Shown here piece by piece: positions 1 through 10,899 of a stretch of 64,000 bases of DNA. Source of the DNA: Lantana camara (taxonomy: Eukaryota > Streptophyta > Magnoliopsida > Lamiales > Verbenaceae); assembly GCA_037501455.1 (NCBI GenBank), contig CM074855.1:34133001-34197000 (forward strand), given 5' to 3'. The translations under genes were made by a program, and so were the position numbers. Each line of letters begins with the position of its first letter. The stretch's first letter is position 1. The notes beneath the pieces were generated by a model. The model worked only from the letters and a program-made list of their open reading frames with translations, ran no database searches and was not told the DNA's origin.

Positions 1-1842
1 CATTTCAGCCCCAAACCCCCCTTGAAACCGAGCCAATCCTCCTCTCTCTCTCCCAAAACTGATCGGTACAAGGGAGCAAGGAAGAAGAAGAAGCCTTTTG
101 GCCAACCTTATGTTTTGAGCTCAAATCTTCACCCAAGCTTCTCAAATTTGAAAGGTAAGTTCATGGTTGTCATCTTCACTCTCTCTTCTCTCTTTTATGT
201 GTTCTTGAGTTCATTTCCATGGTTGGTTGTTGAGTTTGGGCAAGCATGTGAATAGTATATGTTGGAAGATTTGATTGATTCCTACTCCTTTCATGTTTCC
301 TTGAGATTTGTTGTTGATAGTATGCTCCTAGGACTTGTTTCTTAGCAATTGTTGCTTTTCCTTGCTTGGTAGTTGGAGTTTGGGGGGTTGGGTTTTGTTT
401 TGGGGTTGCTGAGTTACTGTTGAGCCGTCTGCATTTTTCTGTACCGTGACACGGGCGTGTCACCTTTTGAGTTCATTGCTCGTTTTCTGTACCGAGACAC
501 GGGGGTGTCTCGGCTTGCCTTGTTTCGGTGACACGGGCATGTCACTTCCGGGTTCTGTTGTTCGTGTTTCTGTACTGAGACACGGGGGTGTCTCAGCTTG
601 CCCTTCCCGGGGGACACGGGCGTGTCTCCTAGGAACTCTAGTTTCGTTCGTTTTGCTTCCTTTCCGTTATTTCTTGTTGTTTCTTCTTGCCTCGTTTATG
701 ATATATGTCCGATTATGCTTTGAATGCTCATAAATGATCTAAATGTGGACTCATTTCATATCATTTGCATCATAACCATACATACACATGTACCGAGCGT
801 CAATGTAGTTCATATTGAGTCTAAGAGTATTCCTCGTTGTTTGACTTGTTCAGAGGTTCTTCCTGTTGAGGACGAGCTTGCTCCGTAGGTGCCCGGTTTC
901 CTCTTTTGACTCCGCTTCGTTCGTTGCCAAGGTGAGGTTTTGTTCTTTTAGTTACTCGACCTACGACCCTATTTGATTTGAAACCTCGCATGTGAATACG
1001 TATAGTATATGGTAAATAAGTGTATGATACTTATGTTGCGGGATTTGTCCCATCTGTTATAATAGTTTGAAAACGTTTTGTATAAGTATATAAGTTATTT
1101 TGCTTTCGTTTGAAAAGTTTAGTTTGGTGCAAGTGTGTGTGTGTGTGTAAGCGAGATGTGGCTTTGAAAGATAAGCTTTGAGATATGTTTGTGTGACTTT
1201 TGTGAGCTGTTTGGGCCCCGGAGTGTGGTATGGTAATCTCGGGACGACCGAGGGGTCGCCGAGCTCTCCCATCAACACCTTCGTTTGAGAGTTTCACCCA
1301 ACCTTGGGAGTTTGAGGAAGGGTGTTTCTCTTGAGCCGGCGGAGGCAACCGCCGAAGGTTTCAAGGAAGTAATTAAACCTTGTCTCGTCTGTGTATGTGG
1401 ATAGTTAAGGCCGATCAACCCTTCTATCAACCGGTGTTGGGGATGGATTCTGATTTGTTTTGCTTTGCTTTGTTCTTCGTATTTGGAAGTTGGGGATGTG
1501 TGTGACTCATACTCGCCGAGTTGGTTAAGCTTTATATGATCTACGGAACGAGAGCGGATTCTTAATTCACCTAAAACTTGGAGTCTTGTTTTGCCCTTTC
1601 CCCACTTTTGAAATGTATATGTGATCTTGGGAGATATGTTTAGCTTGAGAATTGCTTTAATTGCTTCCGCTACTCTGATTTTAATTCTTGCAGTTCTTGA
1701 GGGTCTAGGCCGCCTAGCGAGGGTGTGAGTTTTGTGTGTCTCCCGTTCGCTATGGTCTGATACGGGTGCGGACTTCCATTTCGATACTCGTGTTGGACCT
1801 TAGTGCGGGGGATGTGGCACCCTTCGCTCTGGGGGTGTTACA
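1..1842 (+). repeat. 5' LTR, partial (first ~600 bp outside window)
   Basis: Base 1 corresponds to base 7149 of the 3' LTR and the match runs to the terminal GTTACA at 1842. It carries the palindrome array (446-629), a short GT run (1134-1148), donor-like GTAAGT at 155 and GGTGAGG at 931, and the closing CGCTATGG ... TTAGTGCGGGG box. Relative to the 3' LTR it lacks exactly one 34-bp segment inside the palindrome array. Confidence 0.95.
446..629 (+). repeat. palindrome array in 5' LTR (five dyads)
   Basis: Five hairpins with a 4-nt GGGG or GGGC loop are centred at 454.5, 502.5, 536.5, 585.5 and 619.5. Spacings are 48, 34, 49 and 34 bp. Stems are GTGACAC/GTGTCAC or GAGACAC/GTGTCTC, so the variable base pair changes on both sides. 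The first hairpin looks like a fusion of hairpins 1 and 2 of the 3' LTR. Confidence 0.85.
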
Positions 1843-1850
1843 TCCTGGCG

Positions 1851-1866
1851 TGGTATCAGAGCTCTC
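1851..1866 (+). other. primer binding site, tRNA-iMet type
   Basis: TGGTATCAGAGC begins 8 bp after the LTR end. This is the usual complement of the 3' end of plant initiator methionine tRNA and would prime minus-strand DNA synthesis. Confidence 0.85.
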
Positions 1867-2051
1867 GGTTGCAAAACCAGAGCTCTGGAGTCGTGTTGAG
1901 TCTGTCTAGGTCGTTCGGTATAGGAGTATGTGACTATTTACATTCATTCACATCTCTACTTGACTTATTTGCTTAAATTGGTGATAATTGACTTCATGAT
2001 CATGAACTGAACTCCATGCATCGATATCTTCTTGATTTGTGTATTTTCAGG

Positions 2052-3698
2052 ATGCCTCCAAGAAGGAGAGCAGATAGGGAACAGACTCCTGATCTTAATC
2101 AACCCCCTCCACAAGCACCTCCACCTCCTCCGATGAATGCTGAGAATATTGTGCAGGCCCTTCTGAACCAGCTTCAGCAGAACCAAAGGAATAATCCACC
2201 ATGGGAAGGACAAGGTGGGCAAGTAACTCCGGCCTTTAAGGAGTTCAGAAACAACAATCCGCCGAAGTGGTATGGAGGAGATGACATCCAAGCCGAGGAG
2301 TGGTTGTCGGAGGTTACGGGAATTTGGGAAATTTTCCCCGCTCCTTCGCATGAGAAAGCTGTTTGTACGGCCCGGTTTGTTCAAGGTCCCGCATCCAATT
2401 GGCTCAAAGCTATGAGAGCTCGATTGGAGAGGAATGGAGAGGAATTCGATTGGGAAAGCTTTGTGAGAGAGTTTCGTCATAAGTATGTTCCATCAAGCGC
2501 TCGTGAGAGAAGGTTGCAACAATTTACAGAACTGAGACAAGGGAATCGCTCGGTTGAAGAGTATATTCTGGAATTTGAGAGACTTACACCGTACGCCCCG
2601 CACATCACCAATGATGATACTCAGAAGGCCCGGAACTTTATTCATGGTTTAAGATATGAAGTCCAGGATGCTCTTAAGGCGGCTACAGTGGATACATGGG
2701 AGAAGGCTACGAGGAAGGCAATTAAGGTGGAAGCCAACAACAAGAGATTGAGGCCGACTTACTCTTCGGGCCAAGGTTCGAGCTCTAATTTGGGGAAGAG
2801 GCCTGTATCCTATAGTGGGCCTCCGGTCTTCAAACCCCAAGGTCCTACTACTTCAGTCAAGAAAGCTCGACCTCTGGTACCGACGGCACTAGCTTTACCG
2901 GCCCCGATTCAGTGTAGTTATTGCAAGGGTCCCAACCACACCGAGGAGAATTGCCGGAAGAAATTGAGAAGATGTTATAAATGTGGAGAGCCTGGCCATA
3001 TGATCAGTACTTGTCCTCAAGTGAGAGCACCTCAGCCTCGAGTTCCTCCGCCGTTGAATGTGATGCCTCCGAGAGCACCGATCCAAGCGAGAGCCTATGC
3101 TTTGGAGGGCGAGGAAGAGAATGTAGAGGTGGATGCCAATGCCGTTGTTGAAGGTACTATCTACATTCATGGCATTCCATTGCATGCATTGTTTGATCCG
3201 GGAGTAACGCATTCATTTATTGCTTCCCGGCTTGCTTCTACTCTTCCCTTGCCTGTTGCTTGCCTAGATGATTCCTTTATTGTTTCTTCTCCCCTTGGTG
3301 CTACTTTGTCTATGAATTGTGTTTACCGAGGTTGTCCGGTGGTTGTGGAAGATCATGAGTATCCGGCAGATCTGATCAAGATGCCTATCAAGAAGTATGG
3401 GGTAATTCTGGGAATGGACTGGTTGTACCGTTACCGAGCCATGATGGATTGTTTTGCTAAGAGGGTGACTTTGGGTTCTACGGTCTTTGCGGGTCAGAGG
3501 TTGAAGACCTGCCCGTTTATTTCCTTCATGGAAGCAAGTAGACTGTTTCGGGACGGTGCGACGGGCTATGTGGCCTACCTTTTGAATAAGCCAAAGGATC
3601 AGGCCAAGCTCGAAGAGACGGAGATCGTGAAGGAATTCCCGATGTGTTTCCGGAGAACTTGGGATCTTTACCTCCGGATCGGGACGTCGAGTTTGTGA
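2052..3698 (+). pseudogene. gag-pro: Gag-protease polyprotein of Tekay-like element, frameshifted at the 3' end
   Basis: The reading frame is 548 codons long from the ATG at 2052, which directly follows an acceptor-like TTTTCAG. A proline-rich N-terminus is followed by a retrotransposon Gag domain (about residues 80-185), two CCHC zinc knuckles (about 288-301 and 307-320, both C-x2-C-x4-H-x4-C), and a retropepsin-like domain (about 365-520). The active-site motif reads D-P-G-V (codons near 3189) where the family has D-S/T-G-A/S; the downstream ILGMDW motif is intact. After about 3636 the protein leaves the conserved frame and stops at 3698, while the conserved sequence continues in the frame starting near 3644. 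In this clade gag and pol are normally one frame, so a one-base loss is the simplest reading. Gag packages the RNA; the protease is probably inactive. Confidence 0.9.
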
Positions 3699-6265
3699 TA
3701 GATCTCTATCCCGGAGCAGAACCGTATGCGAAATCTCCCTATAGGATGGCTCCAGCCGAGTTGAAGGAGTTGAAGATGCAATTGGACGAGCTCTTAGAGT
3801 GTGGTTACATTCGCCCGAGCACTTCTCCGTGGGGTGCTCCGGTCCTGTTTGTAAAGAAGAAAGACTGGACTTTGCGTATGTGTATTGACTACCGTGAGCT
3901 GAACCGGTTAACGGTTAAGAACAAATACCCGCTCCCTCACATTGAAGAGTTGTTCGACCTCCTGCAAGGTTCGAGGGTTTATTCCAAGTTGGACTTAAGG
4001 CAAGGGTATTACCAGTTGCGTATCCGGGAGGGAGATATACCGAAGACGGGTTTCAACACGAGATATGGGCATTTTGAGTTTGTGGTCATGCCTTTTGGTC
4101 TGACCAATGCCCCAGCCGCGTTTATGGATATGATGCACCGAATATTCCGGCCTTACCTCGATAAATTCGTGGTCATCTTTATAGATGATATTCTGGTGTA
4201 TTCGAGGTCCGAAGAAGAGCACGCGCGGCATTTGAGCATTGTCTTGTCTACACTTCGGGAACACAGATTGTTCGCCAAGTTCAGTAAGTGCGAGTTCTGG
4301 TTGGATCGAGTTTCCTTTTTGGGTCACTTCATTTCAGGGAATGGTATAGAAGTGGATCCGGCGAAGATCGAAACGGTGATGCTTTGGAAACCACCGAAGA
4401 ATGCCTCGGAAGTGAGAAGTTTTCTCGGGTTGGCAGGATATTATAGACGCTTTGTGAAAGATTTCTCGAAGATTGCTTCCCCGTTGACCCGGTTAACTAA
4501 GAAAGAGGTGAAGTTTGAGTGGGATGAGGCGTGTGAGAAGAGTTTCCAAACCCTTAAGGAGAGGTTGACTACTGCACCGGTTTTAACCCTACCCGAAGGT
4601 TCGGAAGGCTACTCAGTTTACACCGATGCTTCGAAGGAAGGTCTCGGTTGTGTGTTAATGCAGAATGGTAAGGTTGTAGCCTACGCCTCAAGGAAGTTAA
4701 AGGATCATGAGAAGAACTATCCCACTCATGACTTGGAACTCGCCGCAGTGGTGTTTGCTTTGATGAAATGGCGGCATTACCTTTATGGAATCACTTTTGA
4801 AGTGTTCACCGACCACCAGAGTCTTAAGTATCTGTTTACCCAGAAGGATTTGAACGTAAGACAGAGGAGATGGATGGAGACACTCGAGGATTATAATTGT
4901 AAGATTCAGTACCATCCGGGTAAAGCCAATGTGGTGGCGGATGCTTTGAGTAGGAAAGTGAATGTTTCAGGTTTGGAAGCAGGTTCTAGTAGACAGGGTT
5001 CAGTGGTTCTGGTTTCAGAGGCTCGATTGGCTAATATTTCGGTTCAGCCGGTTTTAAAGCAGAGATTGATAGAAGCTCAATCTATGGATCCAGAGATTCA
5101 GAAATTGATAGCGAAGTCAAGGATTGATCCTGAAACCGAGTTTGGATTTGATGATTCAGGATTGTTCAGGTTGAAGGCTCGGGTTTGTGTTCCGAAAGAT
5201 TTTAAGCAGTTGGTACTTGATGAAGCCCACAAGTCAGCGTATGCAGTACATCCCGGTACCACCAAAATGTACAAGGATCTAAGGACTTTATACTGGTGGA
5301 ACGGCATGAAGAGAGACGTTGCTAACTATGTTAGGAGATGTCAAACATGCCAAGTGGTGAAAGCAGAACACCAGAAACCGGGAGGAACTCTCCAACCACT
5401 TCCAATACCCGAGTGGAAGTGGGAGCAAGTGACAATGGACTTCGTGTCCGGCTGGCCAAGGACCAAAGGAGGTTCCGATGGAATTTGGGTGATTATTGAT
5501 CGGTTGACGAAGTCGGCGCATTTTCTTAAGGTGAAGACGTCCGATAAGGTTCCTAAGTTGCCCCGGTTATATCGGAAGGAGATTGTTAGATTGCATGGTA
5601 CCCCGATCAGCATTGTTTCAGATAGAGATCCTCGGTTCACATCCAGTTTTTGGCAGGAATTACAGAAGTGTTTGGGGACGAAGCTCCACTTCAGTACTGC
5701 ATTTCACCTACAGACGGATGGCCAGTCAGAAAGGCTAATAAGGTATCTTGAGGACATGCTTCGTGCTTGTGCCTTAGATTATCAGGATTCGTGGGATGAA
5801 CAGTTGGATTTGATTGAATATGCCTACAACAACAGCTTTCAGTCTTCTATTGGGATGGCACCATATGAGGCGTTATATGGAAGGAAATGTAGATCCCCTC
5901 TCTTTTGGGATATTGATGAATGGAGGTGGACCAAAGATGGAAAGCTCGAGAGAGCTAAGAAACCTAAGGAAATTCAGGATACCATCAAGAGGGTGAAAGT
6001 GATTAAACAGAGGTTGAAAGTGGCTCAAGACCGGCAAAAGAGTTATGCAGATAGGAGAAGACGACCCTTAGAGTTCGAGAAAGGAGATAAGGTCTTTTTA
6101 AAGGCATCTCCTAGAAAAGGGTATGCTCGGATTGGTAAAGGCGGGAAGCTTAACCCTCGCTATTTAGGCCCCTATAAGATCCTTGATCGAGTTGGGAAAG
6201 TAGCTTACAAACTTGATTTACCGCCGAGTTTGACCGGGATTCACAATGTGTTCCATGTCTCGTAG
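3644..6265 (+). pseudogene. pol: Pol: reverse transcriptase, RNase H, integrase
   Basis: The open frame has 873 codons; its first ATG is only the first methionine after the frameshift. The reverse transcriptase carries the catalytic FIDD box (near 4178) and the [14 protein letters not shown] segment. RNase H has its acidic residues in TDAS (near 4621), DLELAA, TDHQS and ADALSR. Integrase has an HHCC zinc finger (HKSAYAVH near 5228 and CQTC near 5341) and a D, D, E core in TMDF, SDRDPRF and QSERL (5437-5740), then a GPY-type module (NPRYLGPYK near 6150). The frame closes at TAG (6263-6265), a position where the protein clearly continues in the same frame, so this stop separates integrase from its chromodomain. 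Confidence 0.93.
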
Positions 6266-6514
6266 CTTCGGAAACATTACCCCGATGAGTCTTCTATTCT
6301 TCCAGTTGAGAAAGTTCAGTTAGAGCCGGATTTGACTTTTAAGAAGTATCCAGTTCAGGTGTTGGATCGAAAGATGCAAGAGTTGAGGAATAGACAGATC
6401 CCTCTTGTGAAAGTCTTGTGGCGTGATCAAGAATCCGAAGAAGCTACTTGGGAGACCGAGGATAAGATGAAACAGTTGTATCCGGATCTTTTCAAGACCT
6501 CGCCTCGGACCTGA
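6266..6514 (+). pseudogene. chromodomain tail of integrase, cut off by an in-frame stop
   Basis: This continues in frame with pol after the TAG at 6263. About 83 codons end at 6514 and include a chromodomain-like segment with the pattern LVKVLWRDQ ... ATWE. In chromoviruses this domain guides integration toward particular chromatin. Without readthrough the integrase would lack it. Confidence 0.85.
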
Positions 6515-6528
6515 GGACAGGTCCTTTT

Positions 6529-6542
6529 GAAGGAGGGAGGTT
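6529..6542 (+). other. polypurine tract
   Basis: The purine run AAGGAGGGAGG directly precedes the 3' LTR start TGTAACATCCCG and is the expected plus-strand primer. Confidence 0.85.
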
Positions 6543-9024
6543 TGTAACATCCCGACTGATCAGACTTTTCAGGTAACCTCTTATGTGCGCTATTTAGTAG
6601 TTCTTTAAGTGATTATGTGATATTAATTGTCAACGTGGGTCATTTGAAGTTATTTGAACTTAATTGCTTTGGTATGGACTTGTTTAACTTGAGCGTTTAA
6701 CTTTCCTTCACCTTGTATTTTGCTCGTTTTAGATTCGTAATTAATTCTGATTTTTGTGAATTCGCGTTATGTGTTGATAATATGCCTTATGGACTCGTTT
6801 ATATGCTCGTTATATGTTTTGGTATTTGTTTTGGTTGCCTTTTTGGGTTCGTTTTGGAGACGGGACCTAAAGGAGGCTAAAGAGCACTTAGTGCACCTTG
6901 GGTTCCGAGACACGTATCTTGAGCTCGGGAATTCAGATTCGAATTCCGTCACCTCCATTGAACTCGTTTCGACGATTCGGGTTTAATGGAACAAACCTCA
7001 CATTTTTCTAAGCTCATTAAGACCTTCGTATTTCAACCGTAACGAGCCCCTTTTTGTTTGGAAGTTATCCTTTGACCTAATAGACCTTGTGGACCCCACC
7101 TTAACCCAACCAAGCCCTTAACCTTGGAATACACTTGAGTTAGCTAACCATTTCAGCCCCAAACCCCCCTTGAAACCGAGCCAATCCTCCTCTCTCTCTC
7201 CCAAAACTGATCGGTACAAGGGAGCAAGGAAGAAGAAGAAGCCTTTTGGCCAACCTTATGTTTTGAGCTCAAATCTTCACCCAAGCTTCTCAAATTTGAA
7301 AGGTAAGTTCATGGTTGTCATCTTCACTCTCTCTTCTCTCTTTTATGTGTTCTTGAGTTCATTTCCATGGTTGGTTGTTGAGTTTGGGCAAGCATGTGAA
7401 TAGTATATGTTGGAAGATTTGATTGATTCCTACTCCTTTCATGTTTCCTTGAGATTTGTTGTTGATAGTATGCTCCTAGGACTTGTTTCTTAGCAATTGT
7501 TGCTTTTCCTTGCTTGGTAGTTGGAGTTTGGGGGGTTGGGTTTTGTTTTGGGGTTGCTGAGTTACTGTTGAGCCGTCTGCGTTTTTCTGTACCGTGACAC
7601 GGGGGTGTCACGGTTTGCCCTTTGTTGGTGACACGGGCGTGTCACCTTTTGAGTTCATTGTTCGTTTTCTGTACCGAGACACGGGGGTGTCTCGGCTTGC
7701 CTTGTTTCGGTGACACGGGCATGTCACCTCCGGGTTCTGTTGTTCGTGTTTCTGTACTGAGACACGGGGGTGTCTCAGCTTGCCCTTCCCGGGGGACACG
7801 GGCGTGTCTCCTAGGAACTCTAGTTTCGTTCGTTTTGCTTCCTTTCCGTTATTTCTTGTTGTTTCTTCTTGCCTCGTTTATGATATATGTCCGATTATGC
7901 TTTGAATGCTCATAAATGATCTAAATGTGGACTCATTTCATATCATTTGCATCATAACCATACATACACATGTACCGAGTGTCAATGTGGTTCATATTGA
8001 GTCTAAGAGTATTCCTCGTTGTTTGACTTGTTCAGAGGTTCTTCCTGTTGAGGACGAGCTTGCTCCGTAGGTGCCCGGTTTCCTCTTTTGACTCCGCTTC
8101 GTTCGTTGCCAAGGTGAGGTTTTGTTCTTTTAGTTACTCGACCTACGACCCTATTTGATTTGAAACCTCGCATGTGAATACGTATAGTATATGGTAAATA
8201 AGTGTATGATACTTATGTTGCGGGATTTGCCCCATCTGTTATAAGAGTTTGAAAACGTTTTGTATAAGTATATAAGTTATTTTGCTTTCGTTTGAAAAGT
8301 TTAGTTTGGTGCAAGTGTGTGTGTGTGTGTAAGCGAGATGTGGCTTTGAAAGATAAGCTTTGAGATATGTTTGTGTGACTTTTGTGAGCTGTTTGGGCCC
8401 CGGAGTGTGGTATGGTAATCTCGGGACGACCGAGGGGTCGCCGAGCTCTCCCATCAACACCTCCATTTGAGAGTTTCACCCAACCTTGGGAGTTTGAGGA
8501 AGGGTGTTTCTCTTGAGCCGGCGGAGGCAACCGCCGAAGGTTTCAAGGAAGTAATTAAACCTTGTCTCGTCTGTATATGTGGATAGTTAGGGCCGATCAA
8601 CCCTTCTATCAACCGGTGTTGGGGATGGATTCTGATTTGTTTTGCTTTGCTTTGTTCTTCGTATTTGGAAGTTGGGGATGTGTGTGACTCGTACTCGCCG
8701 AGTTGGTTAAGCTTTATATGATCTACGGAACGAGAGCGGATTCTTAATTCACCTAAAACTTGGAGTCTTGTTTTGCCCTTTCCCCACTTTTGAAATGTAT
8801 ATGTGATCTTGGGAGATATGTTTAGCTTGAGAATTGCTTTAATTGCTTCCGCTACTCTGATTTTAATTCTTGCAGTTCTTGAGGGTCTAGGCCGCCTAGC
8901 GAGGGTGTGAGTTTTGTGTGTCTCCCGTTCGCTATGGTCTGATACGGGTGCGGACTTCCATTTCGATACTCGTGTTGGACCTTAGTGCGGGGGATGTGGC
9001 ACCCTTCGCTCTGGGGGTGTTACA
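6543..9024 (+). repeat. 3' LTR, complete (2482 bp)
   Basis: It runs from TGTAACATCCCGACTG to GGGTGTTACA with short terminal inverted repeats TGTAACA/TGTTACA. Near identity to 1-1842 implies a recent insertion. It contains six dyads (7592-7811) and the shared 3'-terminal LTR box. Confidence 0.95.
7592..7811 (+). repeat. palindrome array in 3' LTR (six dyads in three pairs)
   Basis: Hairpin centres are 7602.5, 7636.5, 7684.5, 7718.5, 7767.5 and 7801.5; spacings are 34, 48, 34, 49 and 34. Loops alternate GGGG, GGGC, GGGG, GGGC, GGGG, GGGC. Stems include CCGTGACAC/GTGTCACGG, GGTGACAC/GTGTCACC, CCGAGACAC/GTGTCTCGG and CTGAGACAC/GTGTCTCAG. The fourth has one mismatch and the sixth one G-T pair. 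Confidence 0.9.
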
Positions 9025-9850
9025 CTTTGCACCTCCATAAAACAAGGTGGTCCTTCTTAAGGGCGTGATCCCACAAGCAAGCCTTAGAGGAGTCAGGTTG
9101 ACACTCCCACTGTCGGTAGGACTCATCGGCTTGGAGTATTTTACTAATCATGACTTATGTGAAATAAGGCTCGTTTCATGAACCATTTCACCTAAATGGT
9201 AGAGTCCTAAAGTCACCAGGTTTAGGGGAGTTCTCATATATGCACAGATAAAGTAAACGCATACCAAACAAGAGCATATAAAGAAGTTTTGCCTTAATTC
9301 GTTATTTTATTCAAAGATTGTCTGTGATTACAATAAGGAAAAGTACAAAGCGGATATACAATCGGCTTTCTAGGGCACTATTCCTAACACATGCTTGGAG
9401 TACATTCGAATTTGATTTGAGAAAAATGTCGGATTCACGGACTTGATGCCTTGTTGCGGACTGGACGCTTTAATTTGTTGATTTCCACGAATAAAATGAA
9501 GAACACCTTGAATCTTGCTTCGATCGATTTGATTTGACTTGAGTTTGTTGAGGAGAGCAACGCCAAAACAATACTTCAATACTTCGATTCCAGATTGAAC
9601 ACCGAAGATATTGAATCCCACGAAAACACCGTGGAAAACGCGGGAGAATGCTGAAAATTTTCTTTCTCCTTGCTTTGTTGCTTACTCCTTCGTATCTCCG
9701 AGTTGTCTGAATTATGATTTTTGGCTTGTAAAATGCCTCTATTTATAGGTGTAGGAGGGGCAATTTTTTCCATAATCACCAAGAGATGATTTCATTCTGA
9801 TTGGTTTTCATCGATTTCGTAATATCTTGTATAAATTAAAATATGTGATT
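9025..9850 (-). repeat. probable antisense LTR and leader of an unidentified retroelement
   Basis: Read on the minus strand this has a promoter-like TATA segment (9741-9747), a transcribed-looking leader, and TGTTAGGAATAG (ending at 9389), which resembles a copia-type LTR start. No protein domain is recognisable. The Tekay-like element inserted at its left edge, so its other half may lie upstream of the window. Confidence 0.35.
9741..9747 (-). promoter_or_regulatory. TATA-box candidate
   Basis: The minus strand reads CCTATAAATAGAGGC, a close match to plant TATA boxes, pointing into the leader that runs toward 9390. Confidence 0.4.
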
Positions 9851-10051
9851 TGATTTCTAGAATATTACATTTAACTTTCTTTATTTGGCTTGATTTGATT
9901 TTATTTCTAAATATAAATTTTAAACATTTAAATATATATTATAAATATCAATTAATTGACTATTTAATTATAGGAATTTTTTTTAATTAAATCCCTAAAA
10001 TTAAAATAGAAAATATAATTTTGATATTTAACATATATCTAATTCACACGT

Positions 10052-10221
10052 TGTTAGGAAATAGGAGTAGATATGGTATAATTGTTGTTTTCCCTAATTA
10101 ACGAGATTTGTCAATCCCTGACTTGTAGGGATTTCTAGCTATATTACTCTTGTCTCAGCTGTTACCCTTACACAATTACAATGAATCAATGAATAAAATT
10201 CCTACTCTCTACAAATTAACA
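10052..10221 (+). repeat. short LTR of a Ty1/copia element (170 bp)
   Basis: It starts TGTTAGGAAATAGG and ends CTACAAATTAACA, directly followed by a PBS. The small size suits Ale/Retrofit-type copia elements. I see no second copy in the window, so the element is incomplete at its 3' side. Confidence 0.6.
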
Positions 10222-10234
10222 TGGTATCAAGAGC
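10222..10234 (+). other. copia PBS
   Basis: TGGTATCAAGAGC abuts the LTR end and is the usual variant complementary to initiator methionine tRNA in copia elements. Confidence 0.6.
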
Positions 10235-10440
10235 AGTGTTAACCTTCTTGGGACTCAGCTCTAAATCATCATCGTCCCTATACCTTTCTCTGCCACACAG
10301 GAATAATAGAGGGGTTCCCCCAAACGGATATTCACCTGATCAGAGGTCCCGATCAAGCAGATACCCAGTGGGGAATATGGTCAGGGGGAGTATGTCAGAA
10401 GTATCAAGAGCTTTTGTGGGGAACGTCTATCGAGAGCGGA

Positions 10441-10899
10441 TCCCAAACTCTATACAGGAGGTTGTACAAGATGAAGCATGGTGGAAGGTTATGAATGTTG
10501 AAATGGACGTTCACGGTCAAATACAAAGCAGATGGTGCCGTGGAACGATATAAGGCCCGCCTTGTAGCAAAAAGGTACACCCAGACATACGGAATCGACT
10601 ACTCTGAGACTTTCTCCCCGGTAGCAAAGTTAGACACAGTCCGGGTTCTTTTGTCCGTTGCAGCCAACCAGGACTGGCCACTTCACCAATTCGATGTGAA
10701 AAATGCTTTCTTACATAGTGATCTGGCGGAGGAAGTGTATATGGAAGCACCATCGGGTTTCACCGACCAGTTTCAGGAGAACGAGGTGTGCAGACTCAGG
10801 AAAGCACTTTATGGTCTCAAACAGTCTCCGCGAGCATGGTTCGGGAGGTTTACAATGGCAATGCAGAAATATGGGTTTAGACAAAGCAACTCTGATCAT
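10441..10899 (+). pseudogene. Ty1/copia reverse transcriptase fragment with internal deletion
   Basis: The first part (frame through 10494) ends in IPNSIQEVVQDEAWWKVMN, the usual entry to copia RT. The conserved sequence then resumes in another frame at WTFTVKYKADG and continues through RYKARLVAK, DYSETFSPVAK, FDVKNAFLHSDL, VYMEAP and LYGLKQSPRAW. About 20 residues between the two parts are missing. Similarity stops after NSDHT near 10897, before the YVDD catalytic box, and unrelated sequence follows. Gag, protease and integrase are absent between PBS and RT. Confidence 0.8.

Larger units (their letters stand above)
154..2051 (+). other. putative spliced leader signals
   Basis: Donor-like AAAG/GTAAGT lies at 154/155, acceptor-like TTGTTCAG at 853, donor-like CCAAG/GTGAGG at 931/932, acceptor-like TTCTTGCAG at 1693, donor-like GTGAGT at 1725, and acceptor-like TATTTTCAG at 2050, one base before the gag ATG (2052). 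The last pair would remove the PBS. The same order of signals recurs in the other LTR families of this window. Splicing itself is inference; no transcript data are available here. Confidence 0.4.
1..9024 (+). mobile_element. Ty3/gypsy chromovirus (Tekay-like), 5' LTR cut by window edge
   Basis: LTR retrotransposon in the order LTR, PBS, gag-pro, RT-RNase H, integrase, chromodomain, PPT, LTR. The 3' LTR is complete (6543-9024) and its part from 7149 onward matches 1-1842 with scattered substitutions and one 34-bp indel. The chromodomain after the GPY-type integrase tail and the long LTRs point to the Tekay/Del clade. Protein-level lesions (frameshift near 3640, TAG at 6263-6265, altered protease motif) suggest it cannot move by itself. 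The 5' TSD lies outside the window; the bases after the 3' LTR are CTTTG (9025-9029). Confidence 0.95.
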
